A stretch of 55,581 bases of DNA from Rhodospirillales bacterium (lineage in GTDB: Bacteria; Pseudomonadota; Alphaproteobacteria; Reyranellales; Reyranellaceae): NCBI GenBank assembly GCA_009377525.1, contig WHTW01000037.1, positions 1 to 55,581 on the forward strand. The letters are read 5' to 3'. Shown here piece after piece: positions 35,741 through 42,370 of this stretch. Below the pieces are notes generated by a model. The model saw only the letters and a program-made list of their open reading frames with translations, made no database searches and was not told where the DNA came from. The position numbers and the translations under genes were made by a program. Within the stretch, counting starts at the first letter, position 1, and every line of letters starts with the position of its first letter.

Positions 35741-37457
35741 CGGCTTCCTCGTCCTGCGGCATGGGGAAGATTACCGCCACTCGCATTCCTCCGCCCTCTC
35801 GCGGCGATATCTGTGCCTCGCCGCCGAGCTGCATGGCAAGGCCCCGGATCAGGGTGAGGCCGAAGCCGCCGCGCGCGTCGGATCCGAGCGAGCCCCCGCC
35901 GCCCGCGCCGTTGTCCTCGATGGTGAGCTCGACGGTGCCCGCCTTGTCGGCCGCTTCGATACGAATCTCGGGCGCGGTCACGTTGTCGAAGTTGCGGCTG
36001 AGCGCGCTGCTCACCGCCTCGGTGACGATCAGGCCGATGGGAATGGCGATGTCGGGGCCGACCGCCATGATCGGCGCACGGATCTGGTAGCGCGGCTGCG
36101 GCCGGTCGGGACGGCGGCGGCCGACGGAGATTTGCCGCACCAGGTCGCTGATGAACTGCTGGAAGTCGACCAGCGCCCAGCTCGAGCGCTCGTACAGATG
36201 GCGATGCAGGATCGAGAGCGTCAGCACGCGGTTCTGGGCGTCGCCGAAGAAGCGGCGGATGCGCGGCGAACGGATCTCTCCCGCCTGCAGGTTCAGCAGG
36301 CTCGATATCATCTGCAGGTTGTTCTTCACCCGGTGATGGATCTCGCGCAGCATGTGGTCGCGCTGCTCGAGGCCGGCCCGAAGCTCGGCCTCGCGGCTGG
36401 CGATCGCCGCGGCCATCGCACGCACGCCCTCGCCCACCGACTGCAGCTCCGGCCCCCATGGGCGCTTGGGCTCGAACTTCATGTCGTCGCCGCGCGCCAC
36501 CCGATCGGCGAAGTCGCGGATGTAGCGCAGCGGCCGCACGCACCAACGGTCGGCGCCCAGCCAGACCGCCAGCAACGCCGCGGCCAGCGCCAGCACGACC
36601 AGGATGAAGCCGCCCCAGTCGCCCAATAGCGAGGGAAACCCCTCGGCGACGGTCGCGGCCGCGACCACGAAGATCGAGGCGTCGGCGAGCGGCAGCAGGC
36701 GGAATTCGTAGAGCTGGCCGTCTTGGCCGTATTCGCGGAACGCCTTCTGGCCGCCGACGATCGCGGCGGCGAGCCGCACGGCGACCGGCAGGACGCGTTC
36801 CGCCTCGGCACTGCCGGCGAGCGACACACCGCGCCGATCGATCAGCGACACGGCGATCGGATCGGCGGCCGATGCCGGCGTCACGAGATCGGCGAACCAG
36901 CGCAGCGAGATTCCGAGGGCGCACATGCCGCGGAATTCGCCGTCCTTCAGGATCGGCAAGGCCGTCGGGATCACCGCGGTGGGCGTGACGCGGCTGGCGA
37001 GCTGGACGCCGACGGCGAACTTGCCGGTCTCGCGCACCAGCCGAAAGATCTCGCGATCGGAGAATCCCATGCCGACGGCCGTCGGCGCGCTGGAGCAGCG
37101 GGCCGTGCCCGCCGCATCGGTGACGAAGGCGGAAGAATATTCGTTGGGGAACTTCTGTAGAACCTGCCCGAGATAGGCCTCGCAGCGGTTGATGTCGGCC
37201 GCGCCGGCGTCCGGGCTGGCGCTCTGGCGGACGGTGTCCTCCTCGCACATCGCCACCAACAGGCGGCGCGTGGCTTCGAGCAGCTCGCGATGGCGTGCAA
37301 CCACCAGCTCGGCGGCCGCGGCCACCGTCTCGACGCGGCGCAACTCGGTCGCGCGCTGCTCGCGCACGGCGTACCACGCCGAGAGCGCGAGCACGGGCAG
37401 CAGCGCAACGGTGACGACCACAACCAGTCTCGTGCGCAGCGACCAGCCGGCCAGCAT
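35733..37457 (-). CDS. HWE/HisKA_2 sensor histidine kinase, PhyK-like
   Basis: 574 residues. Membrane segment at about 11-30, an extracytoplasmic sensor of roughly 250 residues with a dCache/PAS-like look (AVGVQLASRVTPTAVIPTALPI), a second membrane segment about 283-300, and a HAMP-like RPLRYIRDFADRVARGDD. The kinase core starts MLREIHHRVKNNLQMISSLLNLQ, the HisKA_2 dimerisation motif with His near 375. IPIGLIVTEAVSSALSRNF is the N-box and EDNGAGGGGS plus GGFGLTLIRGLA the G-boxes. HisKA_2 kinases next to phyR are the known activators of the general stress response. It starts 15 bp after phyR. Confidence 0.88.
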   Translation of the reverse strand: MLAGWSLRTRLVVVVTVALLPVLALSAWYAVREQRATELRRVETVAAAAELVVARHRELLEATRRLLVAMCEEDTVRQSASPDAGAADINRCEAYLGQVLQKFPNEYSSAFVTDAAGTARCSSAPTAVGMGFSDREIFRLVRETGKFAVGVQLASRVTPTAVIPTALPILKDGEFRGMCALGISLRWFADLVTPASAADPIAVSLIDRRGVSLAGSAEAERVLPVAVRLAAAIVGGQKAFREYGQDGQLYEFRLLPLADASIFVVAAATVAEGFPSLLGDWGGFILVVLALAAALLAVWLGADRWCVRPLRYIRDFADRVARGDDMKFEPKRPWGPELQSVGEGVRAMAAAIASREAELRAGLEQRDHMLREIHHRVKNNLQMISSLLNLQAGEIRSPRIRRFFGDAQNRVLTLSILHRHLYERSSWALVDFQQFISDLVRQISVGRRRPDRPQPRYQIRAPIMAVGPDIAIPIGLIVTEAVSSALSRNFDNVTAPEIRIEAADKAGTVELTIEDNGAGGGGSLGSDARGGFGLTLIRGLAMQLGGEAQISPREGGGMRVAVIFPMPQDEEADA

Positions 37458-37472
37458 CGCGCCGCCCCGGTC

Positions 37473-38270
37473 TTAGATGGCGACGGTATCGAGCGCCTGG
37501 GCGATCGCCGCGCGGAGAAGATCGGGGTCGAACGGCTTGGAGATGACGAACGCAGGCTCGACCTGCTTGCCCGTCAGCAGCCGCTCGGGATAGCCGGTGA
37601 CGAAGATCACCGGCACGTTCATCGAGCGCATGATCTGGTTGACAGCGGCAATGCCGCTGTCGCCGCCGCGCAGCTGGATGTCGGCCAGCACGAGGTGCGG
37701 CGAATGCTGCTTGGCGAGCTCGACGGCGGTCTTCTCGGTGGCGGCGATGCCGACCACCTGGTGGCCGGCGTTGCGCACGATGTCGGCGACGTCGAGCGCG
37801 ATCACCGCCTCGTCCTCGATCACCAGCACGCGCACCGCTGCCACGCGTTGCAGCTCACGGCGCGCCTCGTCGAGGCTGCGCTCGGCCGCCTCGGTCTCGA
37901 TGCCGAGGATCTTGGCGGCATCGGCGACGGTGAAGCCTTCGAGCACGGTGAGAAGCAGCACCTGGCGCTGCAGGGGTGCCATGTCGGTGAGCGATTCCTT
38001 CAGCCGGCTGCTGACGCTGTTCTCGCTGCCCGCCTCTTCCAGGCCGCCGAACGGCTGCTGCAGGCGGTGGAACAGCGTGAAGACGCCGAGCTTGGTGTCT
38101 TCCGTCCTGGCGACGAGATCGGGCTGCTGCATGGCGACCTCGGCGCACAGGCGCACCCATTCATCGCCGCGTTTCTGGGAACCAGTAACGGCACGGGCGT
38201 AACGCCTCAGGAAGGGCAGCGCCCTGCTGATCGCCTCGGACATTTTGTTGGTGGCTGGTCCCTCTGCCAC
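37473..38270 (-). CDS. phyR: general stress response anti-anti-sigma regulator PhyR
   Basis: 265 residues from the GTG, or 256 from the internal ATG (MSEAISRALPFLRR). The N-terminal half is sigma-like: LPFLRRYARAVTGSQKRGDEWV, then APLQRQVLLLTVLEGFTVADAAKILGIE, the region-4 mimic that binds NepR. The C-terminal half is a receiver with VLVIEDEAVIAL, VLADIQLRGGD (phospho-Asp), VIFVTGYPE and ISKPFD. This sigma-like plus receiver order defines PhyR. When phosphorylated it binds NepR and releases EcfG. I favour the GTG because GAGGGAGAG precedes it, while the ATG has no clear ribosome site. First gene of phyR-HWE kinase-hybrid kinase. Confidence 0.93.
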   Translation of the reverse strand: MAEGPATNKMSEAISRALPFLRRYARAVTGSQKRGDEWVRLCAEVAMQQPDLVARTEDTKLGVFTLFHRLQQPFGGLEEAGSENSVSSRLKESLTDMAPLQRQVLLLTVLEGFTVADAAKILGIETEAAERSLDEARRELQRVAAVRVLVIEDEAVIALDVADIVRNAGHQVVGIAATEKTAVELAKQHSPHLVLADIQLRGGDSGIAAVNQIMRSMNVPVIFVTGYPERLLTGKQVEPAFVISKPFDPDLLRAAIAQALDTVAI

Positions 38271-38300
38271 GATTCTCTCCCTCGTTCTCGTTCGCTGGAG

Positions 38301-38430
38301 CACATTCCGTCCGGCCCGAATCAGCCGGACGGAATGTGCCCTATGAAACCAACACATTGCCTTACGCACATTTCCGATACGCGCATTTCCGATCGGATGG
38401 AACCGCGAGCGGTTCCATCCGATCGGAAAT
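38301..38430. repeat. double-palindrome intergenic element, copy B
   Basis: First palindrome: perfect 15-bp arms CACATTCCGTCCGGC (38301-38315) and its complement (38324-38338). Second: perfect 22-bp arms 38385-38406 and 38409-38430, sequence ATTTCCGATCGGATGGAACC and onward. Copy A near 1.4 kb has the same two palindromes in the same order and spacing class. It lies 31-160 bp upstream of the phyR start, inside its leader or promoter region. Confidence 0.8.
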
Positions 38431-38556
38431 CGCCCTAGTCGCGGGCGACGGCCGGCCCGATCGTAATCGGGCCGTTGCAATATACATTACGCCGACTGTG
38501 GCGCAGGACCAAACTTGCAAGCCTGCATGGACGGTGACGTATCTCGAAGTCTGGAG
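38431..38556. other. phyR upstream gap with tetraloop hairpin at 38453-38474
   Basis: No gene is seen between phyR and the glycine-zipper gene (38271-38618). Apart from repeat copies B and C the stretch contains a perfect 9-bp stem CGGCCCGAT / ATCGGGCCG (38453-38461, 38466-38474) with a four-base loop. Beside it is a small AT-rich run (AATATACATTA, about 38480-38490) that could supply a -10 region for phyR on the minus strand. No canonical EcfG motif is present in front of phyR. Confidence 0.45.
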
Positions 38557-38594
38557 CACATCCCGTCCGGCTGGAATCAGCCGGACGGGATGTG
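38557..38594. repeat. palindromic element, half copy C
   Basis: Perfect 16-bp arms CACATCCCGTCCGGCT (38557-38572) and complement (38579-38594) around GGAATC. This equals the first palindrome of copies A and B, preceded by the same CTGGAG and followed by a similar TGAAACCA. The second palindrome is absent. It lies between the glycine-zipper gene stop and copy B. Confidence 0.75.
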
Positions 38595-38618
38595 TCCTTT
38601 GAAACCACTATCCCCGCT

Positions 38619-38840
38619 CTAGCGCTCCGGCGCCGTCACCGCTCCGATCGTGGCGCCCGCTGCGCCGCCGAGCACGGCGCCCGTCACCGGCGAGCCGACC
38701 GTCGAACCGACCACGGCGCCAGAAGCCGCGCCGATCGCGCCGCCGGTGAGCGCGCGATCGACCGGCCGTTCACCGCAGGCGGCAGTCAGCAAACCGAGAC
38801 CGGCAATCGCCACGGTCAGCTTCAATACGTGAAAACTCAT
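38619..38840 (-). CDS. glycine-zipper lipoprotein
   Basis: 73 residues. Lipoprotein signal (LTVAIAGLGLLTAACG, lipobox TAAC), then a short polar piece (ERPVDRALTG) and a glycine-zipper run of alternating Gly/Ala/Val (GAIGAASGAVVGSTVGSPVTGAVLGGAAGATIGAV). Such proteins insert in or line the outer membrane and are commonly envelope-stress proteins. It lies 36 bp downstream of the 27-residue gene and probably shares the canonical EcfG-type promoter at 38989. Confidence 0.8.
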   Translation of the reverse strand: MSFHVLKLTVAIAGLGLLTAACGERPVDRALTGGAIGAASGAVVGSTVGSPVTGAVLGGAAGATIGAVTAPER

Positions 38841-38876
38841 GGTCCGCTCCCTTCTGGGTTTGGCCAGCCGGCCACG

Positions 38877-38960
38877 TCAGTGCAGCCAACCCAGGGCCCA
38901 CATCAACAGGAGCACTGGGATCGGCACCCCCAGGAGCCACAGCACCGCTGCGCGTCCCAT
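38877..38960 (-). CDS. 27-residue hydrophobic membrane peptide
   Basis: Met-Gly-Arg-Ala-Ala followed by VLWLLGVPIPVLLLMWALGWLH: a single membrane span with a central Pro pair. GGAGG lies seven bases before the ATG and an exact GGAAC-N16-CGTT motif 28 bp upstream, so it is very likely translated. From memory, similar MGR(A/S)LLLWLLGVPIP peptides occur in many alphaproteobacteria, unnamed. It is the first gene of a stress transcript with the glycine-zipper lipoprotein. Confidence 0.7.
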   Translation of the reverse strand: MGRAAVLWLLGVPIPVLLLMWALGWLH

Positions 38961-38988
38961 GGCAAACCTCCGTGAATTCTGCGGTTAC

Positions 38989-39013
38989 AACGCAGGATGC
39001 GGCACAGGGTTCC
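38989..39013 (-). promoter_or_regulatory. EcfG-type promoter motif, GGAAC-N16-CGTT, for the 27-residue peptide operon
   Basis: Exact GGAAC, 16-base spacer and CGTT on the minus strand, 28 bp before the ATG at 38960. It lies in the 63-bp gap after the CsbD gene stop. Confidence 0.68.
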
Positions 39014-39023
39014 CTGTGGGCCG

Positions 39024-39221
39024 CTACATGCGGTTGATCCAGTTGTCGACTTGGCGCTGCGCCTCGTCCTTGGCGATGCCGTAGCGCTCCTGGATGCGGC
39101 CAATGAGCTGGTCCTGCTTGCCGTTGATGACCGTAATGTCATCCTCGGTCAGCTTGCCCCACTGCTCTTTGACCTTGCCGGTGAGCTGTTTCCAATCGCC
39201 TTCAACGCGGTCCCAATTCAT
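39024..39221 (-). CDS. CsbD family stress protein
   Basis: 65 residues: MNWDRVEGDWKQLTGKVKEQWGKLTEDD, then ITVINGKQDQLIGRIQERYGIAKDEAQRQVDNWINRM. This is the standard CsbD fold and length, cytosolic, no signal peptide. CsbD is a recurrent general-stress target in Alphaproteobacteria and Bacillus; its activity is unknown. The start was chosen at MNWDRVEG, the universal family start, preceded by GAGGAGAGGA. A GCAAC-N16-CGTT motif lies 51 bp upstream. Confidence 0.92.
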   Translation of the reverse strand: MNWDRVEGDWKQLTGKVKEQWGKLTEDDITVINGKQDQLIGRIQERYGIAKDEAQRQVDNWINRM

Positions 39222-39272
39222 CTGTCCTCTCCTCTCGATGGTCGATTTCGTCGATCGGCGAGATGCCCGCTC

Positions 39273-39297
39273 AACGTGGCAGTGCTGGTGCGGTTGC
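39273..39297 (-). promoter_or_regulatory. EcfG-type promoter motif, GCAAC-N16-CGTT, for CsbD
   Basis: The minus strand reads GCAAC, 16 bases, CGTT, 51 bp before the CsbD ATG. It is the same -35 variant as at 27813, 29047 and 33112. CsbD genes are typical EcfG targets, which supports the variant as functional. Confidence 0.52.
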
Positions 39298-39399
39298 CCG
39301 CCAGGTGCGGGCAGATTTCCTTTGCGTGGCGGCAGCCGATTGCCCACATAAGGAGCGGACGATCGAGGAATCACTTTCGTCGCGGGAGATCTGCGCTCG

Positions 39400-39867
39400 A
39401 TGATTAGGGATGACATCGTGGCGTTGCTTCCGGACCTTCGCGCCTTTTCGCGCTTCCTGTGTCGCGAACGCGAGGCCGCCGACGATCTCGTGCAAAACAC
39501 CATCCTGTCCGCGCTCGACAAGCAGGACCAGTTCGAGCCCGGCACCAACCTCAAGGGTTGGCTGTTCACCATCATGCGCAATCGCTTCTATTCGGATCTG
39601 AGGACGCAACGCCGGCGTCCCGCTTCGATCGACAGCGACACGGCGCCGATGCTGACCGCCGTCGACAACCCCGAAGCCACGCTCGCGCTGAAGGAACTGT
39701 CGTCAGCCTTGTTCGAGCTCAGCCCGCAGTCGCGTGAAGCGCTCGTGCTGGTCGGTGCCGGCGGCTTTTCATATGAAGAGGCGGCGGCACTGTGCGGCTG
39801 CTCGGTCGGCACGCTCAAGGCGCGCGTTTCGCGCGCACGCAAGCAGCTCTCCGGCAAGCTGGGATAA
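39400..39867 (+). CDS. EcfG-type (ECF15) sigma factor, copy 1
   Basis: 155 residues. Region 2: LPDLRAFSRFLCREREAADDLVQNTILSALDKQDQFEPGTNLKGWLFTIMRNRFYSDLR. The FxPGTNLxxWLFxIxRN block is the hallmark of the general-stress EcfG group. Region 4: LSPQSREALVLVGAGGFSYEEAAALCGCSVGTLKARVSRARKQL. It would direct RNA polymerase to GGAAC/CGTT promoters. The ribosome site before the ATG is weak (GGGAG 13 bp away). Its GSYEE-like region 4 differs from copy 2, so promoter preference might differ. Confidence 0.9.
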   Translation: MIRDDIVALLPDLRAFSRFLCREREAADDLVQNTILSALDKQDQFEPGTNLKGWLFTIMRNRFYSDLRTQRRRPASIDSDTAPMLTAVDNPEATLALKELSSALFELSPQSREALVLVGAGGFSYEEAAALCGCSVGTLKARVSRARKQLSGKLG

Positions 39868-39957
39868 ACACCAGTGTTTTCAATGGATTGGGACTCCCAT
39901 GTAACCTTTTGGGAGGCCCCGGCATTAGTTGGTCGTTCGGAATTTCTGGAGAGGCTC

Positions 39958-40536
39958 ATGGCCACCGAGACGAGCAACGACATTCGCGACTTCCATGAGC
40001 AGCTGAAGGCGATCCTTCCGCGGCTACGGATTTACGCACTGTCGCTGACGCGTGATCGTGACGCGGCAGATGACTTGGTCCACGACACCGTCATCAAGGC
40101 GCTGACCGGACGCCAGAGCTTCCAGCCGGGCACCAACTTGGCGGCGTGGCTGTTCCGCATCCAGCGCAACGAGTTCATCTCCGGCCTCCGCCGCCAGCGC
40201 CCGACCGTGCCGGTCGACACCGCGATCGCTGAATCGCTGTCGCATCCGGCGCATCAGGACAGCGGCCTGGTGATGCGCGAGTTCGTGTCGGCATTCGCCA
40301 AGCTGGCGCCGACGCAGCGCGAGGCGTTGTTGCTGGCCGTCCTGGAGGGCCTGCCCTACGAGGTCATTGCCCAGCACACCGGCGTGTCGGTGGGCACGGT
40401 CAAGAGCCGCATCAGCCGCGCCCGGGACACCCTTGAGCGTCTGCTGCTCGAGGGCGAGGCCAAGCCGCGTCCGACGAGCGGCACCGACATCACCACCGTT
40501 CGCGACGCCGACGAGGCGCACCGCGAACAACGCTAA
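39958..40536 (+). CDS. EcfG-type (ECF15) sigma factor, copy 2
   Basis: 192 residues. Region 2: ILPRLRIYALSLTRDRDAADDLVHDTVIKALTGRQSFQPGTNLAAWLFRIQRNEFISGLRRQ. Region 4: LAPTQREALLLAVLEGLPYEVIAQHTGVSVGTVKSRISRARDTL. A longer C-terminal tail (EGEAKPRPTSGTD...) is absent from copy 1. I chose the ATG with GGAGAGG just upstream; the longer frame begins with a non-sigma stretch. It lies 90 bp after copy 1 and 115 bp before nepR, so it may be the main NepR partner. Confidence 0.9.
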   Translation: MATETSNDIRDFHEQLKAILPRLRIYALSLTRDRDAADDLVHDTVIKALTGRQSFQPGTNLAAWLFRIQRNEFISGLRRQRPTVPVDTAIAESLSHPAHQDSGLVMREFVSAFAKLAPTQREALLLAVLEGLPYEVIAQHTGVSVGTVKSRISRARDTLERLLLEGEAKPRPTSGTDITTVRDADEAHREQR

Positions 40537-40651
40537 TCCCCTTCCGGACGTCGCTTGAGGTTGTGATATAGTCATGGATAGTTCGTGGGGGAGAGATCAA
40601 TGGCTCAGACGGGACCCGGAGGAATGGGCAGCATTCCCCGAGGAGAACGTC

Positions 40652-40936
40652 ATGGCCCATGACGACAAGCGGCGTCCCGCGGCTCCGGCAACCAAGCCGA
40701 GGCTGAAGGCTGGGGACGGCAAATCCGGGAGAGCCGCCGATACGATCCGGCAGCGCGCCAAGTCGTCTACCGAACGGCCCTTCGACATGTGGCTGCAGAA
40801 GCAGCTGCACGCGATGTACGACGAGATCGCGAGCGAGCCGCTGCCCAACGACCTCGTCAACCTGATCGATCACGACGCGGCGAACGCCGACGACGGCGGC
40901 AAAGGCGGCTCAGGCAAGCCAGGCAAGAAGGCGTAG
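40652..40936 (+). CDS. nepR: anti-sigma factor NepR
   Basis: 94 residues. A disordered basic N-terminus leads to the two-helix core PFDMWLQKQLHAMYDEIASE and PLPNDLVNLI, the NepR signature that binds EcfG or PhyR. The tail is Gly/Lys-rich. NepR holds EcfG inactive until phosphorylated PhyR captures it. GAGGAGA lies six bases before the chosen ATG; an ATG 26 codons earlier has no good ribosome site. Unlike many genomes, nepR is downstream of ecfG and away from phyR. The 115-bp gap before it contains GATATAGT, a possible -10. Confidence 0.88.
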   Translation: MAHDDKRRPAAPATKPRLKAGDGKSGRAADTIRQRAKSSTERPFDMWLQKQLHAMYDEIASEPLPNDLVNLIDHDAANADDGGKGGSGKPGKKA

Positions 40937-40942
40937 CGCAAA

Positions 40943-40968
40943 GGAACTTCGACAAGCGGCCGTCCGTT
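40943..40968 (+). promoter_or_regulatory. EcfG-type promoter motif, GGAAC-N17-CGTT, for 91-codon gene
   Basis: Exact GGAAC, 17-base spacer, CGTT on the plus strand, 7 bp after the nepR stop and 28 bp before the ATG at 40997. It separates this gene from nepR as an independent stress transcript. Confidence 0.66.
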
Positions 40969-40996
40969 GCCCTGTCTCCACCAGACGGAGACCGAC

Positions 40997-41272
40997 ATGC
41001 TTGCCAGCAAGGACAAGAAGAAGGCACTGACCAATCCCAGCAGCGTCTTCAAACATCCCGCCGACGTCGTCGCGTGCAAGGATCTCGACAAGACAGAGAA
41101 GGCCGCCATCCTCAAGCAGTGGGAGCTCGACGCGCGCCTGCTCCAGGTTGCCACCGAAGAGGGCATGACCGAAGGCGAGCGCAGCCTGTTCGCCGACGTC
41201 AAGAAGGCCCAGGAGAAGCTCGACCTACCGGTGCTCGAGGAGGACGGCGTGCCGACCAAGTCGGGGCCGTAG
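40997..41272 (+). CDS. small soluble protein, predicted stress-induced
   Basis: 91 residues, highly charged and helical: MLASKDKKKALTNPSSVFKHPADVVACKDLDKTEKAAILKQWELDARLLQVATEEGMTEGE and on to a short tail ending GP. The pattern P-x-x-V-x-x(D/K)-x-L-x-x-x-K-K/A-x-IL-x-x-WE-x-D is common to small unnamed alphaproteobacterial proteins seen near stress genes. GGAG lies seven bases upstream and an EcfG-type motif 28 bp upstream. No enzyme motif. Confidence 0.75.
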   Translation: MLASKDKKKALTNPSSVFKHPADVVACKDLDKTEKAAILKQWELDARLLQVATEEGMTEGERSLFADVKKAQEKLDLPVLEEDGVPTKSGP

Positions 41273-41505
41273 CCTCTCCTCCACCGTTCCCCACAGGCAC
41301 ACATAAGAATGGCGGCGGCCTTTCGACCGCCGCCACCCTCATTCGCAACGCGTCGGTCAGCCCGGCCGGCGCACCGCGAACTCGGCCGTAGGGACGGACG
41401 CTTGGCGCGCCCTCTCCCGGTGTCCATGCAAAACGAATAACGAGCGCCATTGTTCGAGGTTGCGTCGGTTCGCTATACAGACCGACCTGAGGGAGGAACC
41501 TGGAC
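41273..41505 (+). promoter_or_regulatory. 233-bp gap: terminator at 41310-41335 and promoter at about 41450-41479
   Basis: A 9-bp stem TGGCGGCGG / CCGCCGCCA (41310-41318, 41327-41335) 38 bp after the preceding stop is a probable terminator without a U tract. Further on TTGTTC (41450-41455), an 18-bp spacer and TATACA (41474-41479) form a plausible sigma-70-type promoter for the SDR gene, 26 bp before its ATG. No EcfG motif and no further gene seen. Confidence 0.45.
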
Positions 41506-42270
41506 ATGGAGCTTTTCGACCTTTCCGGCCGCGTCGCCGTCATCACTGGCGGCAATGGCGGCATCGGCCTCGGCATGGGGCTGGGCATGGCGCGCGCCGG
41601 CGCCACCATCGTGGTGGCTGGGCGCGACGCGGCGAAGAACGCCGACGCGGTCAAGCAGATCCACGCGGCCGGCGCCAAAGCCAGCGCCATCCCGGTCGAC
41701 GTCCTTAAGGAAGAGTCGTGCCGCGCGCTGATGGCCGAGACGATGAAGGCTCATGGCCGCCTCGACATCCTGGTCAACAACGCCGGCATGTCGATCCGCA
41801 AGCAGCCCGAGCAGTATACGCTGGCCGAGTGGCACACGGTGATCGACAGCAACCTCACCAGCGCCTTCCTGTGCAGCCACGCCGCCTATTCCGAGATGAA
41901 GAAAGGCGGCATGGGCAAGATCATCAATATCGGCTCGATGATGTCGATTTTCGGCGCCCCGTTCGCCACCGCCTATGCCGCGAGCAAGGGCGGCATGGTG
42001 CAGATGACCAAGGCGATGGCGACCGCCTGGGCCAAGGACAACATCCAGGTGAATGCCATCCTGCCGGGCTGGATCGACACGGCGCTGACCCGCCGCGCGC
42101 GCGAGCAGATCCAGGGCCTGCACGACAACGTGCTCAAGCGCACGCCGGCTGGCCGCTGGGGCGAGCCCGGCGATTTCGCGGGCATCGCGGTGTTCCTGGC
42201 AGCGGCAGCGTCCGATTTCGTGACCGGCGCCGCCATCACCGTCGACGGTGGCTACTCGGTGCTGGGTTAG
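41506..42270 (+). CDS. short-chain dehydrogenase/reductase
   Basis: 254 residues. VAVITGGNGGIGLGMGLGMA is the cofactor-binding TGxxxGxG motif. VNNAGMSIRK, GSMMSIFG (catalytic Ser region) and YAASKGGMVQMTKAMA (Tyr-x-x-x-Lys) complete the active site. The end DFVTGAAITVDGGYSV is typical of classical SDRs related to 3-oxoacyl-ACP reductase or gluconate 5-dehydrogenase. Substrate unknown. GGGAGGAACC precedes the ATG. Convergent with the downstream secreted-protein gene across a family 2 repeat. Confidence 0.93.
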   Translation: MELFDLSGRVAVITGGNGGIGLGMGLGMARAGATIVVAGRDAAKNADAVKQIHAAGAKASAIPVDVLKEESCRALMAETMKAHGRLDILVNNAGMSIRKQPEQYTLAEWHTVIDSNLTSAFLCSHAAYSEMKKGGMGKIINIGSMMSIFGAPFATAYAASKGGMVQMTKAMATAWAKDNIQVNAILPGWIDTALTRRAREQIQGLHDNVLKRTPAGRWGEPGDFAGIAVFLAAAASDFVTGAAITVDGGYSVLG

Positions 42271-42274
42271 ACTT

Positions 42275-42366
42275 GCCGGATCGCGCGCCTCAGATTCATG
42301 AGCGCGCAGGATGCGCGCGGTCCGGAAGACGAAGACATGAGCGGGCCTGGAGGCGCGCGGTCCAGA
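42275..42366. repeat. family 2 inverted-repeat element, diverged copy
   Basis: Read on the minus strand this region contains CTCATGTCTTCGTCTTCCGG, then ACCGCGCGCATCCTGCGCGCTCATGA. That matches 29466-29513 (CTCATCGTCTTCGTCTTCCGG, then ACCGCGCGCCTCTGGCGCGCTCATGA) with few changes. Outer ends have GGCCTCCAGG-like cores as in the other copies. It fills the gap between the convergent SDR and secreted-protein stops (42270 and 42371). Confidence 0.65.
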
Positions 42367-42370
42367 ACCG

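Noticed and set aside
33137..35857. A 906-codon plus-strand frame opposite the hybrid kinase
   Set aside because: Antisense shadow; its translation is Arg/His/Gly-rich without domains, and the minus strand has every kinase and receiver motif.
38385..38430. GGAAC-N16-CGAT in the palindrome upstream of phyR as a stress promoter
   Set aside because: The -10 is CGAT rather than CGTT, and the string exists on both strands only because the sequence is a perfect palindrome. Copy A near 1.4 kb carries the same GGAAC without a promoter context.
40574..40651. Longer NepR start at the upstream ATG
   Set aside because: It lacks a good ribosome site and the extra 26 residues do not resemble NepR N-termini; GAGGAGA sits before the ATG at 40652.
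22373..42366. CRISPR array or spacer structure from the repeated hairpins
   Set aside because: Copies are thousands of bases apart, differ in sequence and have no regular spacers or cas genes.
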